From the NCBI RefSeq assembly GCF_001942625.1, contig NZ_MLCL01000089.1, positions 496,001 through 560,000 on the forward strand: a DNA stretch of 64,000 bases, given 5' to 3'. The position numbers were made by a program, and so were the translations under genes. The first letter of the stretch is position 1. The number at the start of each line of letters is the position of its first letter. Positions 43,730 to 52,083 of the stretch are shown piece by piece. The notes below the pieces were generated by a model. That model did not search any database and was not told the DNA's origin. It was given only the letters and a program-made list of their open reading frames with translations. This DNA comes from Mycobacterium syngnathidarum (GTDB lineage: Bacteria > Actinomycetota > Actinomycetes > Mycobacteriales > Mycobacteriaceae).

Positions 43730-44800
43730 ATGCGTAAAGCCCTGCCCAAGCCCACCCAGACCGGCGTCGCCACCGGTTGTGCCGCAGTGGTGGCGGTCGC
43801 CGCCGTATGGGCGTTGAGCGACATCGGAATTCAAGACCTGCCCCTGGGCCGCACTTCCCCGTCCGACACCATGGCGGTGACCGTGGTGCTGCCGACCGCC
43901 GACGGCATCACCATCGGCGCAGACGTGCGCAACGGGCAGAAGGTGGTGGGCCGGGTGAGCGGCATGAGCCTGGCCGCCTCGGGCGCCTCGGTGCAGCTGA
44001 GCCTGAGCGATGCCGACGGACTGGACTCCGCGACGGTGGCCAGTGTGGAACTGCCCTCGGCCCTCGGCAATCCGTTCGTCCGGCTCAGCAGCGCCCAGCC
44101 GGCACCGCAGCGAGCACTGCGCGACGGCGACGTGATCCCGCCCAGCCACACCGAACTGGGGCCGCAGATCGAAAGCGCGCTGGCCACATTCGGCGCCCTG
44201 CTGTCCCGTAGCGGCGTCGACCAGCTGGCCACCATCGTCACCGAACTGGACAAGGCATTCGCCGGCCGGGCCGACAAGGTGCGCGGCCTGATCGACTCGA
44301 TGTCGTTGCTGGCCGCCAAGGCCTCCGAACACCAGGGGGAATTCGATCAGGCGATGAGCCTGGCCGCCAACATCGCCGGGCAGTTCGGCAACGAGCAGAA
44401 GGCCGTGACCGGATACCTCGACGCGGTACCCAAGGTGGTGGCGATGCTCGATGTGCAGCGCGCCAAGCTGCAAACCCTGTTCTCCTCGACCACCGCGCTG
44501 GCCGCCACCGCCAACAGCGTGCTGCAATCGACCGACCTCAACACCATGGTGACCGACGCGGGCACCGTCGTCGGCATGATGGGTACCTTCAACGACCGGC
44601 TCGGCGCGATGCTCACCTCGATGAACACCTTCCTGGAGAAGTTCGGCAGCTCGGTGCACGGCGACTACCTGATGTTCGATGGGGCCCTGGACATTCCGGG
44701 CACCATCGACAAACTCCTCACCGGAGGGTTGATCGTGAACGGCACCCCGATCACCGGGGACGTCGCCCTCGAAGGGTTTTTGTCGGGAGGCCTGAATTGA
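43730..44800 (+). CDS. Mce family protein MceE position (operon 2), no lipobox
   Basis: The 356-residue protein holds the MceE position and has a Mce domain (..VTVVLPTADGITIGADVRNGQKVVGRVSGM..) and helical region. MceE subunits are usually lipoproteins, but here the only early Cys is in TGVATGCAAVV, which lacks the Leu/Val at -3 and a hydrophobic core before it. The anchor helix lies after the Cys instead (AAVVAVAAVWAL). It therefore appears to be an ordinary membrane-anchored subunit. The ATG at 43730 is preferred over the GTG at 43727 because GAGGTG is then 7 bases away. Confidence 0.88.
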   Translation: MRKALPKPTQTGVATGCAAVVAVAAVWALSDIGIQDLPLGRTSPSDTMAVTVVLPTADGITIGADVRNGQKVVGRVSGMSLAASGASVQLSLSDADGLDSATVASVELPSALGNPFVRLSSAQPAPQRALRDGDVIPPSHTELGPQIESALATFGALLSRSGVDQLATIVTELDKAFAGRADKVRGLIDSMSLLAAKASEHQGEFDQAMSLAANIAGQFGNEQKAVTGYLDAVPKVVAMLDVQRAKLQTLFSSTTALAATANSVLQSTDLNTMVTDAGTVVGMMGTFNDRLGAMLTSMNTFLEKFGSSVHGDYLMFDGALDIPGTIDKLLTGGLIVNGTPITGDVALEGFLSGGLN

Positions 44801-46020
44801 GACGTCTGGTAGTGGTTCAGCTGGCGATCTTCGCGGTGATCGCCGCGATCGTCATCCCGTTCGGAGTCCGTTACGTGGCCGGGCCGCAAGGCTTCCGGAC
44901 GCCGATGACGCTGACCGCGACGATGACCGACGCGTTCGGACTTACCGCGGGAACCAGCGTCACGGTACGCGGCGTGCAGGTCGGCACCGTCGACGACGTG
45001 TGGCTGGACCCCGACGGCACGGCCATGGTGCGGCTGGCGATCGACCCCGACACCCGGATCCCGCGGGACGCGATCCTGACCGTCGGGATGGGCACGGCCG
45101 CGGGCATCCAGAGCGTCGACATCATGCCGCAGTCCGACACCGGGCCCTACCTGGCCTCCGGTGACACCATCGCCGCCCCGGCCGACCGGCAACCGATCCA
45201 GATGGACCGGATCATGGGCGACACCGCTCAGTTGGTGAAAGGCATCGACACTCAAGCGGTTCGGGACGTCGGCACCGAGCTGTCGAACGCATTCGACGGG
45301 CTGGGGCCCGATCTGGCCATGCTGCTCGACAACGCGTCGGACATGTCCACCCGGATCCGCAACCAGACCGGTCAGCTGCAGCCGCTGATCGAGGGCACCG
45401 CCGAGCTCGTCACCACGATGGCCGGGCAGGGCGACCCGTTCGTGCGCGGTATGGGCGCCAGCGCGCGGTTGGCCAATCAGCTCGACGGCAGCGGACCGGC
45501 ATTCCTGTACCTGACCGACCACTCGCCGGCCGCGCTGGCCTCGCTGCAACGCGTGCTCGACACCTATCAGGGCACCTTCGGCGCCACCCTGGCCAACCTC
45601 GCCACCGTGACCCCCATCATCGGCGACCGCACCGACTCGTTGCAGACGGGACTGTCGACGATCCCGAAAGGCCTGCAAGACCTGACCTCGATCGTCAAGC
45701 TGGACGCCACCGGCCAGACCCGCGCCGACTTCTCGCTGATCGCCACCCAGGGGCCGGTGTGCAACTACGACGTCGACCGGCGAGCCATCGGTGACGTCAG
45801 CCCGACCGAACCGAACCTGGTGATGTACTGCCCGCCCGCACCCGACATGCTGATGCGGGGCGCGATCAACGCACCCCGACCCAACGATCTCGGCCTGCAG
45901 AACTCGCAGACCCCCGGGCACCCGATCGGCCCCGAGGTGGTCAACGACCCGGTCAAGGTCCCGACCCTGGCCCAGCTGGCCTACAAATGGCGCAGCATCC
46001 TGAAAGGTGGCCCGCAGTGA
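44797..46020 (+). CDS. Mce family protein MceF (operon 2)
   Basis: The 407-residue protein starts with TTG overlapping the mceE stop, preceded by GGGAGG. It has an anchor helix (about 4-24), a Mce domain (..LTATMTDAFGLTAGTSVTVRGVQVGTVDDV..), helical region and a C-terminal part with Cys in ..GPVCNYDVD.. and ..VMYCPPAP... It is the last tunnel subunit of the operon. Confidence 0.92.
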   Translation: MRRLVVVQLAIFAVIAAIVIPFGVRYVAGPQGFRTPMTLTATMTDAFGLTAGTSVTVRGVQVGTVDDVWLDPDGTAMVRLAIDPDTRIPRDAILTVGMGTAAGIQSVDIMPQSDTGPYLASGDTIAAPADRQPIQMDRIMGDTAQLVKGIDTQAVRDVGTELSNAFDGLGPDLAMLLDNASDMSTRIRNQTGQLQPLIEGTAELVTTMAGQGDPFVRGMGASARLANQLDGSGPAFLYLTDHSPAALASLQRVLDTYQGTFGATLANLATVTPIIGDRTDSLQTGLSTIPKGLQDLTSIVKLDATGQTRADFSLIATQGPVCNYDVDRRAIGDVSPTEPNLVMYCPPAPDMLMRGAINAPRPNDLGLQNSQTPGHPIGPEVVNDPVKVPTLAQLAYKWRSILKGGPQ

Positions 46021-46637
46021 GCAATTCCGATGACGACTCCGTCGGCTCCGCCGACAACGACCGCAACGAATCGGTGCTGACGTTGGAGGATCCTTCAGAA
46101 GGCACAGCAGACACCACAGACGAAACCGACGAGCTCGAAACTGCGTCCGGGTCAGGCCGGACCAGGCGCCCGGTGGTGGTCGGCCTGATCGCACTACTGG
46201 CCCTCGCCGCCACCACGGCGCTGGTGCTGTTGTCGATCAGCGAATACCAACACCGTCGCGATGACGCCTTGCGCAGCCAGGCCGTGGCGATGTCGCGGGA
46301 CTACCTGGTGGCGATGGCCGCGTTCGACTACCAGAAGATGGACGCCAACCGCGAACACATCGTCGCCAATTCCACGCCCGGCTTCGCGGCCAAATACGAC
46401 GAGATGGTCAAGGCGCTGCGCGACATCGTGGTGACCAGCAAAGGTGTCGCGACCGCGACCGCAGACCACGTGGTGGTCGACTCACTCGACGGCGACGCGG
46501 CGACCGTCGTGGCGTTCGTCGATCAGCATGTCACCAATGTGACTGCGCCCCAAGGCAGCGACCAGAAGTACCGCATGGTGGTCAAGCTGGTGCGCAGCGG
46601 CGATCGCTGGATCGTCGACGACGTGCAGACCGTGTAA
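46017..46637 (+). CDS. Mce-associated membrane protein (Mas), operon 2
   Basis: The 206-residue protein has an acidic N-terminus (SNSDDDSVGSADNDRNES), one membrane helix (VVVGLIALLALAATTALVLL) and a C-terminal NTF2-like domain ending ..VVKLVRSGDRWIVDDVQTV, parallel to the Mas protein of operon 1. GTG start overlaps the mceF stop as GTGA. Mas proteins are considered stabilising partners of Mce complexes. Unlike operon 1, no MPT64-like gene follows; instead the MpaB pair starts 41 bases later. Confidence 0.89.
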   Translation: MSNSDDDSVGSADNDRNESVLTLEDPSEGTADTTDETDELETASGSGRTRRPVVVGLIALLALAATTALVLLSISEYQHRRDDALRSQAVAMSRDYLVAMAAFDYQKMDANREHIVANSTPGFAAKYDEMVKALRDIVVTSKGVATATADHVVVDSLDGDAATVVAFVDQHVTNVTAPQGSDQKYRMVVKLVRSGDRWIVDDVQTV

Positions 46638-46678
46638 TCCCCCCCCGTTAGCCATAGTTCGCCCCCGAGAGGAGTCCC

Positions 46679-47584
46679 ATGCCGGCGACATACGTGGATC
46701 TGGCCGCCGAACCGCGGTTGACCACTGCCGAAACGCGCATCACCGTCACTCAGCGGGTGCCCCGGTGGATCCGCAAGAAACACGTCGACCTCACCGACGC
46801 ACTGGACTTCTGGTCCGCCGCCGGGGCGGCGGCCAACGTCATCATGCAGATGAGCTGGCCGGAAGTCGGCTACGGCGTGGCCGAAAGCCGGTTGGAGTCA
46901 GGCAGTTTGGTGCACCACCCGTGGAAGCGGTTGCGCACCACCGCGCAGTACCTGACCGTGGCGATCCTCGGCACCGACGAGGAGAAGAACGCCTACCGCG
47001 AGGCGGTCAACGTCGCGCACCGCCAGGTCAGATCCACCGAAGACAGCCCGGTCAAGTACAACGCGTTCAACCGCGAACTCCAGTTGTGGGTGGCGGCATG
47101 CCTTTTCATCTTCTACGAGGACACCCATCAGCTGCTGTACGGCACCATGACCGAGGAGCAAGCCGAGACCTTCTACCAGAGTGCGATGACGATCGGCACC
47201 ACCCTGCAGGTGCTCGAAGAAATGTGGCCGGCCACCCGGGCAGACTTCGACGCGTATTGGAACACCGCGTGCGAACGCGTCGACATGACCCCGTTCGTAC
47301 GGGATTACCTCATGGTCCTGGTGGACCTGCGGATGATCAACTGGCCGATGCGCAAGATGCTCGCGCCGCTGCTGCGGTTCTTGACCATCGGCTTCCTGGC
47401 GCCGGTGTTCCGCGACGCGATGGGACTGGAGTGGACCGAAACGGACCGGCGCCGGTTCGAACACCTCTTCCTGTTCGTGGCGTTCGTCAACCGCTTCCTG
47501 CCGAAGTCGCTGCGCAACGGCAACTACACGGTGCTGATGAAGGATCTGCGCCGCCGGATCCGTCGCAAGAAGGCGCTGATCTGA
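46679..47584 (+). CDS. MpaB/DUF2236 family protein, copy 1 (two conserved histidines missing)
   Basis: Members of DUF2236/MpaB (ER-bound oxygenase, latex-clearing protein superfamily) are haem proteins. The 301-residue protein aligns by eye over the whole domain, including ..HPWKRLRTTAQYLTVAILGT.. and a His in ..VNVAHRQVRS... However, where active family members have LHP it has MSWPEVGYG, and where they have WVHA it has WVAACLF, so two conserved His are replaced. An additional C-terminal basic tail (RRRIRRKKALI) is present. It follows the Mas gene of mce operon 2 by 41 bases and precedes a second MpaB copy. It may be a catalytically altered subunit. Confidence 0.8.
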   Translation: MPATYVDLAAEPRLTTAETRITVTQRVPRWIRKKHVDLTDALDFWSAAGAAANVIMQMSWPEVGYGVAESRLESGSLVHHPWKRLRTTAQYLTVAILGTDEEKNAYREAVNVAHRQVRSTEDSPVKYNAFNRELQLWVAACLFIFYEDTHQLLYGTMTEEQAETFYQSAMTIGTTLQVLEEMWPATRADFDAYWNTACERVDMTPFVRDYLMVLVDLRMINWPMRKMLAPLLRFLTIGFLAPVFRDAMGLEWTETDRRRFEHLFLFVAFVNRFLPKSLRNGNYTVLMKDLRRRIRRKKALI

Positions 47585-48288
47585 CGCCGGCGGCGGCCGA
47601 TCTCGGCCCGGACACCCTGCTGGGGCGTCATCTGCCGGACCGACGGTTTCTGTTCGTGCTGCCGCGGGCGGTCTGCCTGCAGTCGCTGCATCCGACGATC
47701 GCCACCGGGATCTCCCAGCATGCCCTGCTGCGGCGACGGGTCTGGCTGCACCACAAACGCACAGTGACCCAGGCGATCCGGATCGCCTTCGCCGAGGTGG
47801 ACATGCGCCCCTACATCCGGTTCGCACACGAAGAGGTCAAGGGCCGTGATCCGGCCGGGCAGAAGTACCACGCGCTCAATCCCGAGGTGTTCCACTTCCA
47901 GCACGCCACCTACGTGGAAAGCCTTGTGATGATGGTCAACACCTTCATCCGGAGGCTCGACGAGCGCGAGCACGAGCAGCTCTATCAGCAGTGCTGCGCG
48001 TGGTACCGCCGCTACGGCATCTCCACGCGGCCGATGCCGGCGAGCTGGCCCGATTTCTGTGCGTACTTCGAAGCGGCGTGCCGCACTCAGCTGAGCGCGG
48101 GTGCGCACTTCGAGCCGTTCCGCCGGCAGATGTTCGCGCCGACGGACTGGTGGCCGCGGACCGTGCCGCGCCGGGCGATCCGGGCCATGCAGCACCCCCG
48201 GGCGGCCGAGTTGACCGGAACCCAGATCAACCCTGGCGATCGGCGCGCCCTGCGGCGGTTCACCGTGCTCAGCCGTGCCCTGTCCTGA
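47581..48288 (+). CDS. MpaB/DUF2236 family protein, copy 2 (conserved histidines retained)
   Basis: This copy of about 235 residues keeps the His motifs of the family: LHPTIATG, FAHEEVKG and HFQHATYVES, plus the C-terminal ..MPASWPDFCAYFEAACR... Haem-dependent oxygenase activity is plausible from the family but not shown. No ATG, GTG or TTG codon precedes the first conserved residues; the only overlap start is CTG at 47581, giving CTGA with the stop of copy 1. The next possible start, GTG near 47656, would remove the LGPDTLLG region. Start therefore uncertain. It is translationally coupled to copy 1. Confidence 0.78.
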   Translation: MTPAAADLGPDTLLGRHLPDRRFLFVLPRAVCLQSLHPTIATGISQHALLRRRVWLHHKRTVTQAIRIAFAEVDMRPYIRFAHEEVKGRDPAGQKYHALNPEVFHFQHATYVESLVMMVNTFIRRLDEREHEQLYQQCCAWYRRYGISTRPMPASWPDFCAYFEAACRTQLSAGAHFEPFRRQMFAPTDWWPRTVPRRAIRAMQHPRAAELTGTQINPGDRRALRRFTVLSRALS

Positions 48289-48364
48289 CCTTCCGCCGAA
48301 ACGGCATTCCAGCAGGTGGTTACTCGCACAAGTCCTGCCGGCATGCCATTTCGGCGAGGGAAGG
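48289..48364. repeat. Imperfect inverted repeat between the mpaB pair and the lipoprotein gene
   Basis: Arms at about 48291-48316 and 48334-48362 match at 23 of 26 positions with a 3-base bulge, around a 17-base loop (TGGTTACTCGCACAAGT). It fills almost all of the intergenic space. It may terminate mce operon 2 transcription or be a small dispersed repeat. Confidence 0.55.
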
Positions 48365-48379
48365 GGCGAGAATGAGCGG

Positions 48380-49054
48380 GTGCGCAGACCTCGGATGTTG
48401 TGTGGCGTTGTCGCAGTGGCGTTGGCCGCCATGACCGGTTGCACGAGCACCGTGTCCGGTACCGCCCAGCCGAAGGCTCCGCCACCGGAGGAGATCAAGC
48501 TCGAGCAGATCATGTTGCCGATCGAGGAACTCAAGGCGATCGTCGGTGCCAAGAACCTGGTGTTGACCGGAAATTCCGCGGAGATGAACGACAACTTCCC
48601 GAAAGTTCGTAGCGAAAGGTGCCTGGCCGCACTGTATCCCGCCGAAGACATGGACTACCGGTTCACGTACTGGACCGCGGTACGCAACCAGATAGCCCAA
48701 GACTCAGACTCCGACCACCGACATTGGGTGCAACAGGCCGCGGTGCTCTACACCTCTGAGGACGAGGCCCGAAGCATGCGGAAGATCTCGGCGAAGGTAT
48801 GGGGCGAATGCACCGGATCTGCGGTCCCGATTCACGAGGAGCACGGCATCGAGGTCTGGAACATCGGCGAGCTCATCTTCGGCGATGAGCTGATCAAACA
48901 GACAGCCACCCGCGAGGGCACCGACGGATGGTCCTGCCAGCACGCCAGCGCGACGGTCTCCAGAATTTCCGTCGAGGCCAAGGTGTGCGGTTATGACATC
49001 CACGACCAGGCAGCCACCGTCGTCAACAAGTTGGTCGCCAACGCGCGGCGCTGA
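48380..49054 (+). CDS. Lipoprotein with PknH-like extracellular sensor domain
   Basis: A lipoprotein signal (MLCGVVAVALAAMTGC, lipobox MTGC) is followed by ..TSTVSGTAQPKAPP.. and a domain of about 190 residues with three further Cys, resembling the PknH extracellular sensor fold, which is found as a free-standing lipoprotein in mycobacteria. Its ligand is unknown. No kinase domain is present. The GTG start at 48380 has no strong ribosome-binding site; a start at the ATG 15 bases later would still keep the signal peptide. Confidence 0.8.
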   Translation: MRRPRMLCGVVAVALAAMTGCTSTVSGTAQPKAPPPEEIKLEQIMLPIEELKAIVGAKNLVLTGNSAEMNDNFPKVRSERCLAALYPAEDMDYRFTYWTAVRNQIAQDSDSDHRHWVQQAAVLYTSEDEARSMRKISAKVWGECTGSAVPIHEEHGIEVWNIGELIFGDELIKQTATREGTDGWSCQHASATVSRISVEAKVCGYDIHDQAATVVNKLVANARR

Positions 49055-49069
49055 ACAGCTCAGCGGTGC

Positions 49070-49762
49070 TCAGGACGCCGGCTTGGTCGCCGCGTGCAGC
49101 GCCACGATGCCGCCGGTCAGGTTGCGCCACTTGACCTGTGACCACCCGGCCTCGCCGATGCGCCGGGCCAGCTCGGCCTGATCCGGCCAGGCCCGGATCG
49201 ACTCGGCCAGATACACATAGGCGTCCGGATTACTCGACACCGCGGTGGCCATCCGCGGCAGCGCCTGCATCAGGTACTCCTTGTAGAGCGTGGCGAACGC
49301 AGCGTTGGTCGGCGTGGAGAACTCGCACACCACCAGCCGGCCACCGGGCCTGGTCACCCGGGCCATCTCACGCAGACCAGCGACGTGGTCGACGACGTTG
49401 CGCAAGCCGAAGCTGATCGTGACCGCGTCGAACACCCCGTCGGCGAACGGCAGCCGGGTGGCGTCGGCCCCCACCTTCGGCACCGGGCGCGACGCCCCCG
49501 CGGCGAGCATGCCCACCGAGAAGTCCGCGGCCACGCACCAGGCACCCGAGGACGCCAATTCGACCGTCGACACCGCGGTGCCTGCCGCCAGGTCGAGCAC
49601 CTTGTCGCCGGGGCCGATGCCGAGCGCCGCGCGGGTCTGCCGGCGCCAGAACCGGTCCTGCCCGAGTGAGAGCACCGTGTTGGTCAGGTCGTAGCGCCGT
49701 GCCACGGCATCGAACATCGACGCCACTTCGTGGGGGTTCTTCTCCAGGCTCGCTCGACTCAC
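49070..49762 (-). CDS. menG: Demethylmenaquinone methyltransferase (MenG/UbiE, Rv0558-like)
   Basis: Methylates demethylmenaquinone with S-adenosylmethionine to give menaquinone, the last ring step of the pathway. The 230 residues show the SAM-binding motif [15 protein letters not shown], the UbiE signatures [18 protein letters not shown] and ..[14 protein letters not shown].., and ..[17 protein letters not shown]... The GTG start gives [17 protein letters not shown], as in M. tuberculosis Rv0558. The gene lies apart from menC and menD, as in other mycobacteria. Confidence 0.95.
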   Translation of the reverse strand: MSRASLEKNPHEVASMFDAVARRYDLTNTVLSLGQDRFWRRQTRAALGIGPGDKVLDLAAGTAVSTVELASSGAWCVAADFSVGMLAAGASRPVPKVGADATRLPFADGVFDAVTISFGLRNVVDHVAGLREMARVTRPGGRLVVCEFSTPTNAAFATLYKEYLMQALPRMATAVSSNPDAYVYLAESIRAWPDQAELARRIGEAGWSQVKWRNLTGGIVALHAATKPAS

Positions 49763-49844
49763 GCCGCCGACGCTACCCGTAGCCATCCCGGTGAATTTTC
49801 TGCGACCGGGAATTGGGGTTCGGCACACCGACTTGAACCTGATC

Positions 49845-50043
49845 ATGAGTGAAAAAGTGTGGTTCATCACCGGTGCACCGAGAGGATCCGGCCGCGGCGG
49901 TCCTCCAGATCGTCGACGCTGAGAACCCGCCGCTGCGGGTGTTCTTCGGCGAGCTGCCGTTGCAGCTGGCCAAGGCCGATTACGAGAGCCGGCCGGCGAC
50001 GTGGGAGCAGTGGCAGCCGGTGTCGGTGCTCGCGCAAGGGTAG
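49845..50043 (+). pseudogene. Remnant of a short-chain dehydrogenase, N- and C-terminus joined
   Basis: The ATG at 49845 encodes [14 protein letters not shown], the first strand and glycine motif of an SDR enzyme. The frame then shifts and continues as ..[52 protein letters not shown], the typical C-terminus of SDR oxidoreductases of about 280 residues. About 200 residues between these ends, including the catalytic Tyr-x3-Lys, are missing. This is a gene collapsed by an internal deletion. Confidence 0.72.
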
Positions 50044-50082
50044 CGGCGTTTCATCCGGCAATACCCGGGGAAGCCTGCATAG

Positions 50083-52038
50083 ATGCCGGAGACCGTCACA
50101 CAGAAGCTGATCGGATCCCATCTCGTCTCCGGGTCGATGACGCCCGGGGACGAGATCGCGATCCGCATCGACCAGACGCTGACCCAGGACGCCACGGGGA
50201 CGCTGGTCATGCAGGAACTAGAGGCGCTCGGGCTCGACCGGGCCCGCACCGAGGTCAGCGTGCAATACGTCGATCACAATCTGCTGCAGACCGACGAGAA
50301 GAACGCCGAGGACCACGAGTACCTGCGGACCGCTGCGCAACACTTCGGTTTGTGGTTCTCCAAGCCCGGCAACGGGGTCTCCCACCCGACTCACATGCAA
50401 CGCTTCGGCATACCCGGCAAGACGATGGTGGGTTCGGACTCCCACACCCCAGCGGCCGGATCGCTGGGGATGTTGGCGATCGGCGTCGGCGGGCTCGAGG
50501 TGGCGCTGGCCATCGCCGGCGAGCCGCTGCACCTTCGCGCGCCCGAAGTGTGGGGAGTGCGCCTGGAAGGCAGGCTGCCGCAATGGTGTTCGGCGAAAGA
50601 CGTGATCCTGGAGATGTTGCGGCGCCATGACGTCAAGGGCGGCGTCAATCGCATCATCGAATACCACGGCCCCGGGCTGGCCGGGCTGTCGGCCATGGAC
50701 CGCCACGTCATCGCCAACATGGGAGCCGAGCTCGGCGCCACCACGACCGTGTTCCCCAGCGACGACGCGGTGCGTGATTTCCTCGTCGCCGAGGACCGCA
50801 GTGACGACTGGGTTGAGCTCGTGGCCGACGACGGTGCGCAATACGACATCGACGAGGTCATCGACCTGTCGGCACTCGAACCGCTGATCGCCAAGCCGTC
50901 GTCGCCGGGCAACGTCGTCCCGGTGTCGGAGGTGGCAGGCGAACCGGTGGCCCAGGTTGTCATCGGCTCCAGCGCCAACCCCGGATTGCGGGACTTCGCC
51001 ATCGCCGCGGCGATGGTGCACGGCCACCAGACCTCGCCCGACGTCAGCTTCGATGTCAACCCCACCTCCCGTGAGATCCTCACCGACCTGACCACAATGG
51101 GCGCCACGACCGAGCTCGTGATCAACGGTGCGCGGATCCACCAGGCGGGCTGCATGGGTTGCATCGGGATGGGCCAGGCCCCGGCCACCGGCCGCAATTC
51201 CCTGCGCACCATGCCCCGCAACTTCCCCGGCCGCTCCGGCACCAAGGAGGATTCGGTGTGGCTGTGCTCCCCGGAAACCGCTGCGGCGTCGGCGATCACG
51301 GGTGTCATCACCGACCCCAGACAATGGGCCGCCGACAACGGGATCGAGTATCCCGAGCTTGATCTGCCCGCCCACTGCAGCGTCAACACCGCCATGCTGG
51401 TCGCCCCCGCCGCACCCGAGCAGGCCCAGGCTGTCGAAGTCATCAAGGGCCCCAACATCTCCAGCCTGCCGGAGCTGACGCCGCTGCCCGACGTGATCGA
51501 GGCGCCGGTCCTGCTCAAAGTCGGCGACAACATCTCGACCGACGAGATCTCCCCGGCGGGTGCCCGGGCGTTGCCGTTCCGGTCGAACATCCCGAAACTC
51601 GCCACCTTCAGCTTCACCCAGATCGACGAGACCTATCCGCAACGAGCGCAGTCCGCGCAAACCGGCCACATCATCGTCGGCGGGGAGAATTACGGCCAGG
51701 GCTCCTCACGCGAGCACGCCGCGATCGCGCCGCGCTATCTCGGGTTGCAGGCGGTGATCGCCAAGTCGTTCGCGCGTATCCATTGGCAGAACCTGGCCAA
51801 TTTCGGCGTGCTGGCACTGGAATTCGCCGATCCCGCCGATTACGACTCGGTGGCACAAGATGATGTGCTGACGCTGGGCGGGCTGCGGCAGGCACTGGCC
51901 GAGGGCGATCCGATCACAGTGACCAACACCACGCAGGGCACGTCATTTCCGGTGCGCCATCACCTTTCGCCGAGGCAGATCCGGCATGTGCTGGCCGGTG
52001 GGCTCATTCCGTGGCTGGCCGCGCAGGAGAAAAACTAG
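50083..52038 (+). CDS. Aconitate hydratase, short type (651 aa)
   Basis: Interconverts citrate and isocitrate through cis-aconitate using a [4Fe-4S] cluster. The 651 residues include GSDSHTPAAGSLGML with the first cluster Cys region, and GCMGCIGMG with two cluster Cys, then the C-terminal swivel domain (..ILVGGENYGQGSSREHAA.. type). It is about 290 residues shorter than the usual mycobacterial AcnA (Rv1475c, 943 aa) and belongs to the mitochondrial/bacterial short aconitase type, so it is probably a second, differently regulated enzyme. Confidence 0.88.
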   Translation: MPETVTQKLIGSHLVSGSMTPGDEIAIRIDQTLTQDATGTLVMQELEALGLDRARTEVSVQYVDHNLLQTDEKNAEDHEYLRTAAQHFGLWFSKPGNGVSHPTHMQRFGIPGKTMVGSDSHTPAAGSLGMLAIGVGGLEVALAIAGEPLHLRAPEVWGVRLEGRLPQWCSAKDVILEMLRRHDVKGGVNRIIEYHGPGLAGLSAMDRHVIANMGAELGATTTVFPSDDAVRDFLVAEDRSDDWVELVADDGAQYDIDEVIDLSALEPLIAKPSSPGNVVPVSEVAGEPVAQVVIGSSANPGLRDFAIAAAMVHGHQTSPDVSFDVNPTSREILTDLTTMGATTELVINGARIHQAGCMGCIGMGQAPATGRNSLRTMPRNFPGRSGTKEDSVWLCSPETAAASAITGVITDPRQWAADNGIEYPELDLPAHCSVNTAMLVAPAAPEQAQAVEVIKGPNISSLPELTPLPDVIEAPVLLKVGDNISTDEISPAGARALPFRSNIPKLATFSFTQIDETYPQRAQSAQTGHIIVGGENYGQGSSREHAAIAPRYLGLQAVIAKSFARIHWQNLANFGVLALEFADPADYDSVAQDDVLTLGGLRQALAEGDPITVTNTTQGTSFPVRHHLSPRQIRHVLAGGLIPWLAAQEKN

Positions 52039-52083
52039 ATCGATCCCCGCCAGCAAAGGGCCCGCGGGCGTAGCCTTGGGCCC

